Origin: Chrysomallon squamiferum
Lineage: Eukaryota; Mollusca; Gastropoda; Neomphalida; Peltospiridae
Direction: 5' to 3'
Length of the DNA: 64,000 nt
Assembly (NCBI GenBank): GCA_012295275.1
Contig: CM022670.1
Span: forward strand, 36,512,085-36,576,084
Shown here: piece by piece, positions 11,640 to 23,249 of the stretch
How positions within the stretch are numbered: position 1 is the stretch's first letter
Layout: every line of letters begins with the position of its first letter
The notes under the pieces: model-generated
What the model was told of the DNA's origin: nothing
Seen by the model: only the letters and a program-made list of their open reading frames with translations
Databases searched by the model: none
Translations under genes and position numbers: made by a program

Positions 11640-13430
11640 GCTTTAGGCCCAGCAGTGTTCTTGGCAGACGATAGCGCCTCAGAAAAACAGGCACACAGAA
11701 TGTTTACCTAGATATTACTTTACTTGTGTGCGCCTTCCACATTTTGCAAGCCTCCTGGCTTTTTCTATGGGATTCTAAAAATGGTTGTCCGTAATGAACA
11801 CAGACCTGTGCTTCTCTCTCTACTCAAGGGGATGGTGATGGTATATGCAGAAACAACAGAAACACTTGATGCTAAATATGTACAATTTATTCAAGGAAAT
11901 GAACAACTGCCGAAGTATGAAAGTGTGACGAAACACTTGGACTCGATCTGAGCGCTCGGATAAGAAACAATGACACTAATAACTTTGCTGAGTCTATCAT
12001 GAAAATGCTCAAGCATCAAATTCTGGATTGAACAAAAGTGTATAGTGTGATCCAGCCTGTTGATTTAATGACTACACGTCTAGAGGCTTGTTATGTGCGG
12101 CGATTATTAGACATATGCAATAACCGTCAGGATGGAGCCCCAAAGTCAAAGTTCCTACCGCATGTCAAAGCTGGTGCCAGGACTGACCAAGAGCGAATCT
12201 TTCGTTCCGGTGAGAGTTAGACAATGTTCAAGTGAAAAAGACGCCAATACAACTTGCACCTTAAATGTGTCACCTTAAATGTGTCATGGACTTGTTGGAC
12301 TAGAAAAACAGGTAACGTCGACGATAGTGGTGGACGCACACCGAGACGTTTCTTTAGTAGCTTATTTTGAGGTGTGAAAAGCTCCCTATGCTATGATTTA
12401 TAGCGCTTGGGGATTATTTTTACGAGAAAGCCTGCCACTAGCTGCATCGATACAAACAATGCTTGAATGAAAAATGAAAGCTGTTTTAGAATAATCATTG
12501 CATTACCTGCAATTAAATGAATTATAATAGACATGCTTTGTATTTTATTGCACATTTTTGATGACCAAATTTAATGTTATACTCATTTTATATCATTTCA
12601 GGCGCACCATGTAACACCAATATGTAATTGTCAAGAAGTATGGCATTTCTTCACTGTTGCAACTGGCGGTACACCACCAATGAAGCAACCCATCCCAGTG
12701 CCTCTCAACTTGATATAAGAGACCGTTGAGGATATAAGAGACCGTGGCCAGGGTTCCGACATAGACATTTCTACCTCAATTATCGATATGGATGTTGCTC
12801 CCTCAACCATCGCAATAAATTTCCTCCACTTGCATCGAAATCCACAGAATGACTTTCTCCGTCGTAATCGTGATCATCGCCTCATTGCTCAGCACCCGAA
12901 TAGTGATCATGGTATTCTTGGTAATGGAGTCGAATTGATCAGTGAACTGAGAAATGAATTTGATACTTTTGAAAAATCGTAACTTGCCGACAAGGACAAT
13001 TTTGGTAAACCTTTAAGAACATTTATAAAGCAGGCAAATTCTCTGAAAATTAAATTCGGCACTGGAATCCGCACTACAGTGCTTTGGTAAGTACAGTGGG
13101 GTGGCCACAATCACAGGTAAAAGAAAGAAAGATAAATGTTTGGCAAGTTGCAAAACCATTGGGTCCAACCTAGAACACTAGCTAAGGCCAGAAATGGCGT
13201 TGGTAGAGATCGACCAGTGTGTTCAGGTAGCGAGCGATAAGCCACACAGAGAGAAAGGAGGTTTGAAATGGATACTTTACTCTTCCCAAGTAATGCCAAG
13301 GATAAAACAGCACCATAGTTTATCTAGACGTGTGGAAAGATATGAAGCATTAGGGAAGACACACTCCGCAAAGTAATCTGCATGGACCTTGCTCGTGTTG
13401 CGAGAGATGACACTGAATATGCGTTGCTCT
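11640..13430 (+). mobile_element. MULE-type transposase relic with SWIM zinc-finger remnant
   Basis: Fragments on the plus strand occur in several frames. At 11,780-11,950 there is a helical segment (LLKGMVMVYAETTETLDAKY). At about 11,960-12,140 NNDTNNFAES is followed by VDLMTTRLEACYVRRLLD and ICNNRQD. At 12,602-12,690 GAPCNT is followed in another frame by IVKKYGISSLLQLAVHHQ, resembling the end of a SWIM finger, where CKH would be expected. At 12,780-13,376 there is a basic C-terminal tail ending in KTHS. This order resembles Mutator-like transposases of invertebrates, recalled by pattern and not by search. Many stops and frame changes show it is dead. Confidence 0.55.
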
Positions 13431-13809
13431 GCAAAATAATGTGGAACCTTCCTTGGATGAGAAATCATGGCCTTATTTAAATGACCATAATCACCTCTGA
13501 AACAGTAGATACAGTGTAGACTTATCAAGAATACAACGTAACTAAATTAATCACTTTGAAGTTTTATCTTTGTTTTGTTTTAGCTTTTGATGCCTTTCTC
13601 CCCATACAAAAAATTCGTTTCTAATAGTTTATCCAGGTTTGGGACACTTTTACTTGGTCACTCTCTAGTGTTTGCCGATTGTGCTCCTCAAAGTGTGACA
13701 AGGTTCAGAAAGGTCATTGTAATACAGAAGGAAAAGAATGTGAAGTAAAAATGCTCGGTTTCGCAATGATGGGACTCAGGGAAACTTTTTCTGGGCCACC
13801 CTGTAATTT

Positions 13810-14020
13810 GTGTTTTAACACACACACACTTTATTTCAGCATAATATTTTAATTTTAATCTTTTTTAAATAAATAAATAAATTATAACACTAGATTTCTT
13901 AGCAAAATGGTTGTAAATAATAAACTAAGTAAATAAGTAGGTAAATAAGTAAATAAGTCAGTAAATAAATAAATAAACAAATAAAGCAATTTGATTATGG
14001 CAGTACCGAAATTAATATAA
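13810..14020. repeat. Direct repeat, first copy
   Basis: CACACACTTTATTTCAGCA..., AACACTAGATTT and AAAATGGTTGTAAATAAT recur at about 14,487-14,690. The pair surrounds the second MULE fragment. A related inverted piece lies at about 9,960-10,075. Only TAAA/TAAG-type simple sequence lies between the landmarks. Confidence 0.7.
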
Positions 14021-14029
14021 AAATGACTA

Positions 14030-14260
14030 ATTTAAAGTTATACTCATTTTATATCATTTCAGGGGCACCATGTAACACTAATATCTAATTGTCAAGAAAT
14101 ATGGTATTTCTTCACTGTTGCAACTAAAGAAATGAAGTATTAGGGAAGACACACTCCGCAAAGTAATCTGCATGGACCTTGCTCGTGTTGCTAGAGATGA
14201 CACTGAATATGCGTTGCTCTGCAAAGTAATCTAAGTAGATACGCGAAAAGGTGATATTTA
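14030..14260 (+). mobile_element. Internally deleted second copy of the MULE-type relic
   Basis: Positions 14,030-14,126 match 12,559-12,665 (the SWIM-like piece). The sequence then jumps straight to the equivalent of 13,340-13,430 (GAAGTATTAGGGAAGACACA onward). About 680 bp present in the first copy are absent, so this is a deletion derivative, or the first copy has an insertion. Confidence 0.6.
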
Positions 14261-14367
14261 TGACGTGGCAAGGAGCATGTGCGCATACGCAAATGTCAAA
14301 AAGTTGGTAGGAAAATAAATATTGTGCGGGTAATGTTTTAATATTTGAATATATATGCAATGATGAA

Positions 14368-14410
<43 letters not shown>

Positions 14411-14486
14411 TTTTTTATTATTTTTATTTTTTTTTTTTTTTTTTTATTATTATTATTTTTTTTGTAGTTATGAATTATTTCATTTT

Positions 14487-14618
14487 AACACACACTTTAT
14501 TTCAGCACAATATTTTAATTTTTTAATTTTTTTGCAAATAAATAAATTACTACACTAGATTTATTGGCAAAATGGTTGTAAATAATTAACTAAGTAAATA
14601 AGTAGGTAAATAAATCAG

Positions 14619-14649
<31 letters not shown>

Positions 14650-14690
14650 AGCAATGTGATTACGGCACCACTAAAAGTAATATAAAAATG
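14487..14690. repeat. Direct repeat, second copy
   Basis: Partner of 13,810-14,020, with a longer TAAA run at 14,620-14,650. Confidence 0.7.
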
Positions 14691-14699
14691 AATAAATAA

Positions 14700-15960
14700 A
14701 TAAATAATTACTTCTATTCTTGTTAGTTAATAGAATTGTCAATAAAATAAATAATTAATAAACAAAATAAATAAATAAATGAACAATGTTACTATTTATA
14801 AACGATGCAACTATTAAGATTTTAGCAATAAAGGTAACTAACTATATAACGCACCTAAGAAGACTGATTGTTTGACCCTTGGCAAAACGCTGAACACGAG
14901 TTACTACTTACAGTTGTTAAACATGACACACGTTCCGACTACGAGGAGTAACAACCCATGCAAAGATATCAAATTATTTTTAAAGAACCCCAACAAATAA
15001 AAATGGCCGTTATACGGTTTTTTCCACGTTAAAAATATATGTAAATCTAAGGTAAAATTGCTTTAAAATGTAAAGGCTGTTCTGTTCGTTGTGTAAGTAA
15101 AATATACAGTAAATATATTGATATATAAATAGATGATTATATAAGGTCACATGCCATTTTACATAGAAACTTTATATATTATATCGTAATGTATTTAGCC
15201 AGCAAAATTTTTTTTTTTTTTAAATCGAATTAAAATGCAGGTGTAAATAAATAATTTTTTGTGTGAGGCATATGAAGTGTTGTTGTGTTTTTGTTGTTTA
15301 TTTTAAATATTTTGATAATAATTCGATAAGCCTTACCTGTCGCAATCACTTCCTGATCGTTATCTCATGGATTTCCCATATCTTACAAAAATAAACCTTT
15401 GACCGTCACGTAAGAAATTGATCTGATTGGCTCATAAAACAACAGGTGACATTCTCTTGTGAGTGCTTCTTTATGTTAACCTACTTTAGTTACGTGTCTG
15501 TCTTTTAAATCAAATTTTATTATTTAGTTTGCAAGTATCCCTTTACAATAACTACTTCTATCGCCAAGATTACTCATAATAAAAAAAAAAAAAAAGAAAA
15601 AGAAAAAAAGAAAAGAAAAAGAAAATGAAAACAGAAGAAAATGTTTAATGATATCATATTTCTTTATTAAACGTTATAAGATGTCGTAACTTTTTTATTA
15701 AGATTTTGTAATTTCTTCTGTTTAGACAATGTAGGAAACCCGCTTCAGATCAGCACGATTTGCTGTGATTGGTTTGCGAAGGTTTGATTTTTAATAAGGC
15801 GATAATGAAATACTGGTTAGAACTGGAATTATCGCAGTGGAAGCGATAAATATAATTGATCCTAATACATCCTCGACCAGCGTTTTACTATCTTATTAAT
15901 TACTTTTAACGATAATTCAGAATTATTCAATACACATTCATTTTTTTTTACCTTATTTAT
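14700..15960. other. Degenerate copy of the DD-CARD upstream flank
   Basis: No gene is seen. Landmarks such as ACATAGAAAC...TATATTATAT, GACAATGTAGGAAACCCGCTTCAGA and TTTTTAATAAGGCGATAATG parallel about 2,500-3,400 and 21,900-22,560, so this is the diverged 5' flank of the copy 2 unit, separated from it by the MULE and repeat insertions. An A-rich tract lies at 15,580-15,630. Confidence 0.6.
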
Positions 15961-16110
15961 GTTCTTATGTTAATAGACATTATTTTAATTTTTGTGTTGT
16001 GTTGAAAGCAGTTAGAATTTGGTAACGAATGTTTCCGGGGGGGGGGGCGCGAAATTCCACTAAAAATATATGTGAATGTGAAATACTAATAATTATATGT
16101 TTGTTTTCAG

Positions 16111-16510
16111 TTCACTGTTATAACGTACATTCTGAGTCTTGGCTGGATTGTGATAATGTGTATTTCTATCATCCCAGTTATTTGTATGCTTCTATTTTCT
16201 CCATCTGTGACACTGAAGTTTAGAACAGAAATGCAAACACCCTTACTTACTGCTTCAACCTGACTCAGTTTGGTAAGTCATTTTATTGTTGTCTCTGTCT
16301 GTCCTTTATTCGTATAATTTACCGAATTTTGAAATACGGATTGAACTTTTTAAAAATAAATGATATAATTGTCTGGCAGCAAACTATACACGCATTAAGA
16401 TTTCAAAGGAGTTGACCGAGTACAGAGATGCTGTTGAAATGGAAGAACTAGAACTGAACAGCATTCACGACACAAGTCAGAAGGGACCTCCACCTTATTT
16501 AGGCCGTTGA
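16111..16510 (+). pseudogene. M6/proteolipid-protein (GPM6-like) fragment, two exons
   Basis: Exon 16111-16272 follows TTGTTTTCAG and ends before GTAAGT. Its frame gives a transmembrane helix (FTVITYILSLGWIVIM, then CISIIPVICMLLF) that fits the third membrane span of the M6 family, then a TGA where the family has a Cys (before CTCAGTTTG, compared with CLDL in vertebrate M6). Exon 16380-16510 follows TCTGGCAG and encodes 42 residues starting ANYTRIK and ending PPPYLGR; it matches the cytoplasmic tail of GPM6 proteins (acidic ELEL followed by a DIH-like IHD). The first two membrane exons and the second extracellular loop with the last span are absent. M6 proteins are tetraspan membrane proteins linked to membrane protrusions. 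This copy cannot encode one. Confidence 0.7.
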
Positions 16511-18120
16511 TGGAATGTTCAAGAAAAATATAACATTGATGTGAAAATGTTTTGAAAACACTTTCTTTTGAGATGAAAAATTTCGTAATTCCCTTCTACT
16601 TACAGAACAAGTAGCCATCAATTAGACAATTAACTCAAAGTATCCTGTAACAAGATGAGTATGAACATCTACTCACACATCTATGGGTTCAGTAGTTGTA
16701 ACCGACAAAACCTTTTATTACAGTTTTAATAATTAATTATGAGAATCAAACTGTATTCATCTATCCCTGTAGATTTTAAATTTCTTAGATGAATTGTGAA
16801 AAGTAAATTTCATAAATTTATTAGAGATCATTATTATCAAAATCAGGTGTCAAGTTGAGACACATGAATAAAAATGCGTCTTTGATTGACATATTTATAC
16901 ATTTCTTTTGATTTATAACATTTTCTGCAGTGCTTATTTAGCGTCATTTTGTAATTTGACAGTGGCATATAGCAGAGCTGGTTTATTTTCTTTTTAAGTT
17001 GTTTTACAAAAATAGTAGGATAATGACTAGGAAAATGTTTGAATGGTTCCAGCCGACAGAACCACACAAAAGGTGACTCCTGATGCATATGTATTTTGGT
17101 GATTAGATGTCTCTAAACCTTCATTCTTCATTCATTTTAGTACTCAAAAATACATTTGATATAATGCAATTAACTTACTTGCTTTATTATGTTCCTGTTT
17201 TGGTGGATGTGATTTTATTGAACATACATTTTTCACATATCATAATGTACTGCTTCAGAATATTTGATCAGTTATTAAAATCAATTGATACTATTATTTT
17301 TCGATAGTTGCTCTAACGTTTGGCCAAGAATTCTTTTATAATAAAAGAAACATTTTTTATCCATTTTATTTATTTATTTATTTAAAATGTTTTTATATAT
17401 ACATTTCTATTCTTGTATTTCATCATGTTAAACAAAATTAAAACTCATATTAGATGATAAAATATATGATTTTTGAAAGAAAATATTACATTTTCACAAT
17501 AATTATAACACTTTCTACAGAATATTGCAAAAGCCTTAAACTAATATACTTTTTATTTATTTATTTATTTATTTATTTATTTGCTTGACATCATTATTCA
17601 ACAGTTACTTTTATTACAGATTTTGAATGCCATTTATTTTTTATAAATATATATAAATTTTATTTTATGGTATATACACTGAAAAGATAAACCTAATCAA
17701 GTTTTTAAAATAAAATATTAGGGAATATTAATAATTCTTTCTCTCAATATATTCCAAAAGTTTTGTAAATTGCAAGTTGTTATAAATCTAGGTTTATATA
17801 TTTGTCTATACTTAATGGATAACATGTTTTAACATTAGAAGATAAAGTTTCCAAGTAAGAGATGATTTTAAAAAATTGATATTTAAATGATTTGAAAATA
17901 TCTATCAGTTTATGCCATGAATATTTACTATTTGTAGATTTCATTAGTCTTTGTATCTTTTATAATAATCAGATGTTGATATATTGTTGTATTAACATTT
18001 TTAAATGTATCTTTTACATAATACATTGTTTTCAGAAATAAACATTTTTATATGGCATTTTATGTTTGTGATTTTTTTTATCCTTTCAGATGAAATACAT
18101 TGCATTCTGATTAACTAAAA
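16511..18120. other. Non-coding spacer paralogous to 28,137-29,960
   Basis: Long near-identical stretches (for example the block from GGAATGTTCAAGAAAAATAT onward, and CTAATATACTTTTTATTT) recur downstream of the other M6-like tail exon. It separates the plus-strand M6 tail exon from the tail exon of DD-CARD copy 3. Open frames here are AT-rich and unsupported. Confidence 0.7.
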
Positions 18121-18126
18121 AAATTA

Positions 18127-18224
18127 CTAAGTTCTTTGTATTTCACTTTCCAGTTGTTTCTCATATTCTTCCCTATTTAGTGTGTCCGAAACAGGAGTCA
18201 GTTTCTTTAATTCAACTGAAGAAG

Positions 18225-18258
<34 letters not shown>

Positions 18259-18492
18259 TAAATGAAAGTAGAAAAAAACCCAGAATAAATATAAGATAAA
18301 ACTAAATACATTAAAAAAAAAAAAAAAAAACAATTTAAATAAATTAATTAAATAAGTCGTATATAATTTCCTCTAATATTTTTGGCAGTCTATATTTTAT
18401 TGTTATTTTGTCGCAACGAAGTAAGTGTCATATTGAATGTTATGTATAAATCCATTTTTTGTGATCGTGGACCAGATCGTGACTCCCTGTCA

Positions 18493-18528
<36 letters not shown>

Positions 18529-18731
18529 GAGAATATGCATAATCTTACCTGACAGTATCTTAGCAAGATTTTGACCTGACTTGGCCAAAGCTTCCACAAA
18601 GCAGTCGAAAGCTTTCTCTCCAAACAAAGGAAGGTATATTACTACATGGACTACAAATATGTCCTTTGCAAGTCTGCTGTATGCCTTTTCAATAGCTGTG
18701 CTGTGATCAGGAGGCATTAAACCATCTTTGA

Positions 18732-18773
<42 letters not shown>

Positions 18774-19304
18774 TATTATTATTATTATAAATAGTTTAGA
18801 AAATAATAATAATATGTTTTAAAAAAGAAAACGGCAAAAATTTGTGAACATTCTACGATTCTTGTTATATTCTGTTTTACAATTTCTTTGAAGAAAAACC
18901 CTGAAATAGTAAGATTTATATAAATAGCACATGGAAAACAGTAACTGTACACAAACGAGCAACAAATATATTTCACTGATAATAAGCCAATCTTACCGGA
19001 GAATGGACAGATAGATAATTTTTGACAAGCTGAAATCAGAACAACGACAGACTGTGACGTTTTGTTCCATTCGTACAGCACCTCCCAGAAACCTTTTCCA
19101 CTTGCTTCGTTAACTAATTTCTCCACTGTACTGCTGTTTAAGCCATAGAGCTAAACCAAACTGCTTGATTTTATCTTTGTTGTCTGCAGAAGCACGCGAA
19201 TAATTAAATAAAACAAACAAACAAACAATAAAAAAAACCCCAAAAATTCAAAAACGACAACCCCCTGAAAAAAAGAACATTCAGCCACAATGTCGACAAC
19301 CAAA

Positions 19305-19343
<39 letters not shown>

Positions 19344-21286
19344 ATATAAATTAAATCAAATACTGAGAAACGCTGTAGTAAAATATCAAAATGAAAAGGT
19401 AATAATAATATATAGTGTTATCATCATTACTGCATGGCTTATGATTCGTTTATTGCTGATTATTATTAATTGTTTGGTTGTGACACACACACACACACCC
19501 ACACACACACTTTTTATTGTTGTTTTTTTAAGTTTAAATTTGTTAGTCTCGAAGCTGATTCTAAACATACCAAACTCTTTTTCAATTCGAAATGCAAGTC
19601 CTAAAATGTGTGCAGGCAGATGGCTGCCATTCACATTTGATCCTTGGCTTTCCTCTGCTAAAGTCAGCAGATCTGTTAACTTGCTGCTGGTATTTTCTGT
19701 TGATTCCTGTAAACTACGTATTGCTTCTTTATATTCTGCTTGACTTTTCAAAACAGATGTATTAATTTTGTTTAGCTGAAATTAAATATGAACAAATGAA
19801 ATTAATATTTTCCATAATATACACGTAGACGGAAACTTTTAATAGCTTTCTTCGTTAGAAAATAAATTATTTATTACTGATCTTCGATTCCAGATTTTTC
19901 TCTTTATTTACTGCTGTAGTAAATTCTTGGTTGGACAGCCAACAAATCAACTGACTTAATTTTTAGCAGACTATTTCCATTAGATCTAAAGTAAACTTTT
20001 TATTTGTGTCGTTCATAATGTATTTCACGTACAGGCTTTCGTCGTGTTATCCTAACTGTATAATATTTTTATAAAACAATGAACCAGTAAACAAATGACA
20101 TCTCTTTCTCTCTCCGTTTGTTACAATTTCTAATACAGAAGTTGCCAATTTATATTTGACCGCCACTATCGACTGCGGTATCGGAGCTTCTACAAACAAA
20201 CAAAATGTTATATTTTATATTAGAAATAGATGTTACATAAAATATGTCATTCTGTAAAATTAAAAACAATAAACTAATAGAAATACAACATTAAGACATT
20301 ATTTTTTAAAAACGTTTCGGCAAGAGTGGACAACATTTCATCTCTGTCAGTCCGTTAAATCGAGATCCTACTGTATTTGTGTTACTTTTTGAGCTTTTTG
20401 CGACAGCCACAGAGAAGAACATACACACACACACACATATACATATTATTGAAGATAATAGCCTAAGCATATTTTTATATTTGCAAGTTTCGTTTTTGTT
20501 ATTATTTATTTATTTATTTATTTATTATTTTTACTTTCCAGATTCAATGAAGTGTAACGACTGTACCACTCAAAACAAAAAATATCTGGGTACCATTATT
20601 TTGTTGAATTCGTCACATTATCATACATAGTAGTGACCAGTTTGCACAAGATAGGTCTAACTGCGTGCAAATAAAGTTACTACTAAATGTTTACTTACTC
20701 TCATCAACAAGCGACTGTGAGATTTCACTTCTGTCTCTAAGGACTTTTCCAGCGCTTTGATTTGTTGCCTCAACATCTGTATTTCTTTCATTCTATCATC
20801 CTTTACCCGGTCTATATCAAATTTCGTGCCCAGTCTCTCTGTTATATCTAAAGACTTCTTTATGACTATGGACATATCTTTCACGGTGTCATACAAAACA
20901 TTATTCTGCTCTTTGTTTTCTTGCTGCAACATCTTTATTTCTTTCAATCTGTCATTCTTTACTCGGTCTATATCAAATTTCTGATCCAATGTCTCTGTTA
21001 TTTCTAAAGACTTGTTCGTGATCTCGGATATATCTTTCACGGTGTCATACAAAAACGCATCCTTCTTTCTGAGTTCGTCTTCAGCTATCTTCAGTCTGTC
21101 AGAAAGATTTGATATTTCCTTTTTTTGTTCTTCCAGTTGAAGATTAGAGTTCTGATGGACATCTCGTTGTATTTCATGGGAAGAATTCGAAGTTTCCGAC
21201 TGTTTCTGCTTTTCTTTAAACAACGTCTGAAAAAGATTGATCGGCGAGGGTAATCTCAGAAGGGTTTGTTCCACTGTTTCATCCAT
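18127..21286 (-). pseudogene. DD-CARD family copy 3, frameshifted and CARD-deleted
   Basis: All five exon positions are present: 21286-20699, 19775-19571, 19183-18997, 18725-18549 and 18215-18127. Three lesions are visible. The ancestral first ATG is GTG at about 21,313 (a downstream in-frame ATG ends at 21286). The Death exon has 187 nt instead of 186 because of one extra base at about 19,145-19,147 (AAGCCATAGAG against AAGCC-TAGAG), which brings TAA within about 12 codons. The CARD exon lacks 96 nt covering the DVDYIL helix region. The tail exon is also shortened. Exon 1 carries an internal duplication of about 50 coiled-coil residues. Splice sites are still intact, so a truncated coiled-coil protein could in principle be made. 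Classed as a pseudogene because both signalling domains are damaged. Confidence 0.8.
19320..19345. repeat. (TAAA)n microsatellite in intron 2 of copy 3
   Basis: A run of AAATA/TAAA units; the same intron of copy 4 has one at 31,816-31,846. Confidence 0.85.
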
Positions 21287-21345
21287 TTCTTCGGGTAAAG
21301 ACGGTAAAGCACTGTTTTTAGTAGAAATGGTATTTATCAGTCAAA

Positions 21346-21355
21346 GAAACTGAAA
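21346..21355 (-). promoter_or_regulatory. ISRE/IRF-like box upstream of copy 3
   Basis: GAAACTGAAA lies about 60 bp upstream of the retained ATG and about 33 bp upstream of the lost ancestral start. The neighbouring ETS-like CCGGAAGT of copies 1 and 4 is absent here (TTATAATAAG instead). Confidence 0.35.
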
Positions 21356-21399
21356 ATTTGTTTATAATAAGTTTATCAAGCTGTTCCAACTGTAAAAGT

Positions 21400-21453
21400 A
21401 AGAAGTCAAATATTATTCATATTAATAATGATGATGAAGATGAATTATAATGA

Positions 21454-21490
<37 letters not shown>

Positions 21491-23240
21491 AATGATAATA
21501 ATAATGATAATAATAACAACAATAACAACAACAATAATAGTAATAATTATAATAATAATAATTATAATAACTTAATTGAAACTTAACAAAAAGTAAATCG
21601 CCTGTGTAATTAAAATAAATAAAACAATACTCACCTAGGAGAAATCTCAACTTTTTCTTTTCTGCAAATTGCATCTCACCTATAACATGTCGCAGTAACC
21701 AGAATCTATTAACACATATATTTGATATAATCTGTTATGTCATCACCAAAAGTGCTGGGTAATGTTTTGTATATTTGAATATAAATTGGAATATTATTTT
21801 TGTTGTTAATAAATAAATTACTAATATTATTCGTATACCAGTTTTGTTGTTGCAGCTATTAATATTGGTAACGATAACAAAAAAACAAAAAAACATAGAA
21901 CTAATTAAGTAAACAAACAAACAAATGTTATTATTACGAACTATTAAAATTAAAAGCGATAAAAATAACTGACTAAATAATTAACGTTGTACTATATTTG
22001 TTGGTAGCTACTAAAATTAGTAAAATAAAATAACTAACTAACTAACTAAATAAATAAATAAATAAAGGAAAAATGGAGAAAAATTCATTTATGCGTTATA
22101 TATATAAAACTAATGTAAAATTGTTATAAAATGTAAAGACTTTTTTTTCGTTATGAAAGTAAAATATATAGTAATAATTAGGTCAAACGATATTTTACAT
22201 AGAAAGCTGATGAATTATATCTTTATGTATTTAGCGAGTTTAAAAGCTGAAATTAAAATATACGTTATATATAACTACTTCTGTTGCTAAGATTACCAAT
22301 AATATTAATTAAGAACAAAAATAATAATAATAAAATAATTTATAATGATACTGTATTTCTCTATTAATAATTATTAGATATGACTTCTATAAATATGTTG
22401 TAATTTCCTCTGTAGACAATAACAGATAGAGGAAACCCGCTTCAGACCAGCATGAGTTACTGCGCCTGATTACAACAAAGGTTATTTTACGTACCTTTGG
22501 TTTTTAATAAGGCGATGTTGAATTTCTAATCTGAACTGGAATTATCAGTGCTCCTTATTAATTCTGTTATTTTTGGGGAATTTCTGATAATTATTTAAAT
22601 CATTATTTAAGAATTCCTAATTGGTAATGATAATTTATAATTATCCTATATACATTCAATTTTATTACTTTATTTTATTGTTACATTAAAAGCCGTTATT
22701 TGATTTTTTAAATAATACCTACACGTAGGTTGTTGAAACAAACTGCATGATTAGGCGGCATAAAATGAATAATAAAACTAAACCAGCAGTTTGTATAAAA
22801 CTACTAAGTATTTACAAATGAACACATTCATTCTTATTCATTCTTTTCCTATTTTACAGCAACTACTACATGATAGCAGCAGACTGAAAAACACTTTAAA
22901 AATGTATTATTAATTTAATAAATATATCTGTTTATATTTTGCCATTGATTTATTAAAGCAAAACATTAATTGCATTTATGTTTATTTCAAATATTTATTT
23001 ATTTATTTATTTATTTATTTATTTGTTGCTTTTAATGGGGGAAAAAAAAAAGAAGAAAAGGTGCCCTAAAAATATTGAAATTGCCCCTAAGATGTTTTGT
23101 CTACCATGACTTGTCAACGAAAACACTACATACTATTATTATAGTTTAATTTTTCAATTATTCATCATATTAGTAAGATTCAACAGTTATATAATACAGA
23201 TTATTCGTAATACCTAATAATCCCATTTAAAATCGAGGAA
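21400..23240. other. Upstream flank of copy 3, non-coding
   Basis: A diverged copy of 1,680-3,900: shared landmarks include TTATTCATATTAATAATGAT, GACAATAACAGATAGAGGAAACCCGC and ACGTAGGTTGTTGAAACA at about 22,725. Simple repeats lie at 21,450-21,570 and 22,995-23,030. No gene is seen. Confidence 0.7.
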
Positions 23241-23249
23241 AAAAATACA

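Noticed and set aside
11724-12220. Stand-alone small genes at 11,724-11,951 and 12,038-12,220
   Set aside because: They are pieces of one decayed transposase-like sequence interrupted by stops and frame changes.
16250-16272. Shared TGA at a Cys codon in the M6-like exon read as selenocysteine
   Set aside because: The second copy has another in-frame TGA and a deletion, and the first lacks several exons. No SECIS-like structure was identified, so ordinary pseudogene decay is simpler.
17107-17307. Open frame at 17,107-17,307
   Set aside because: The paralogous spacer at about 29,040-29,160 does not preserve it as a conserved protein, and it is AT-rich without a domain.
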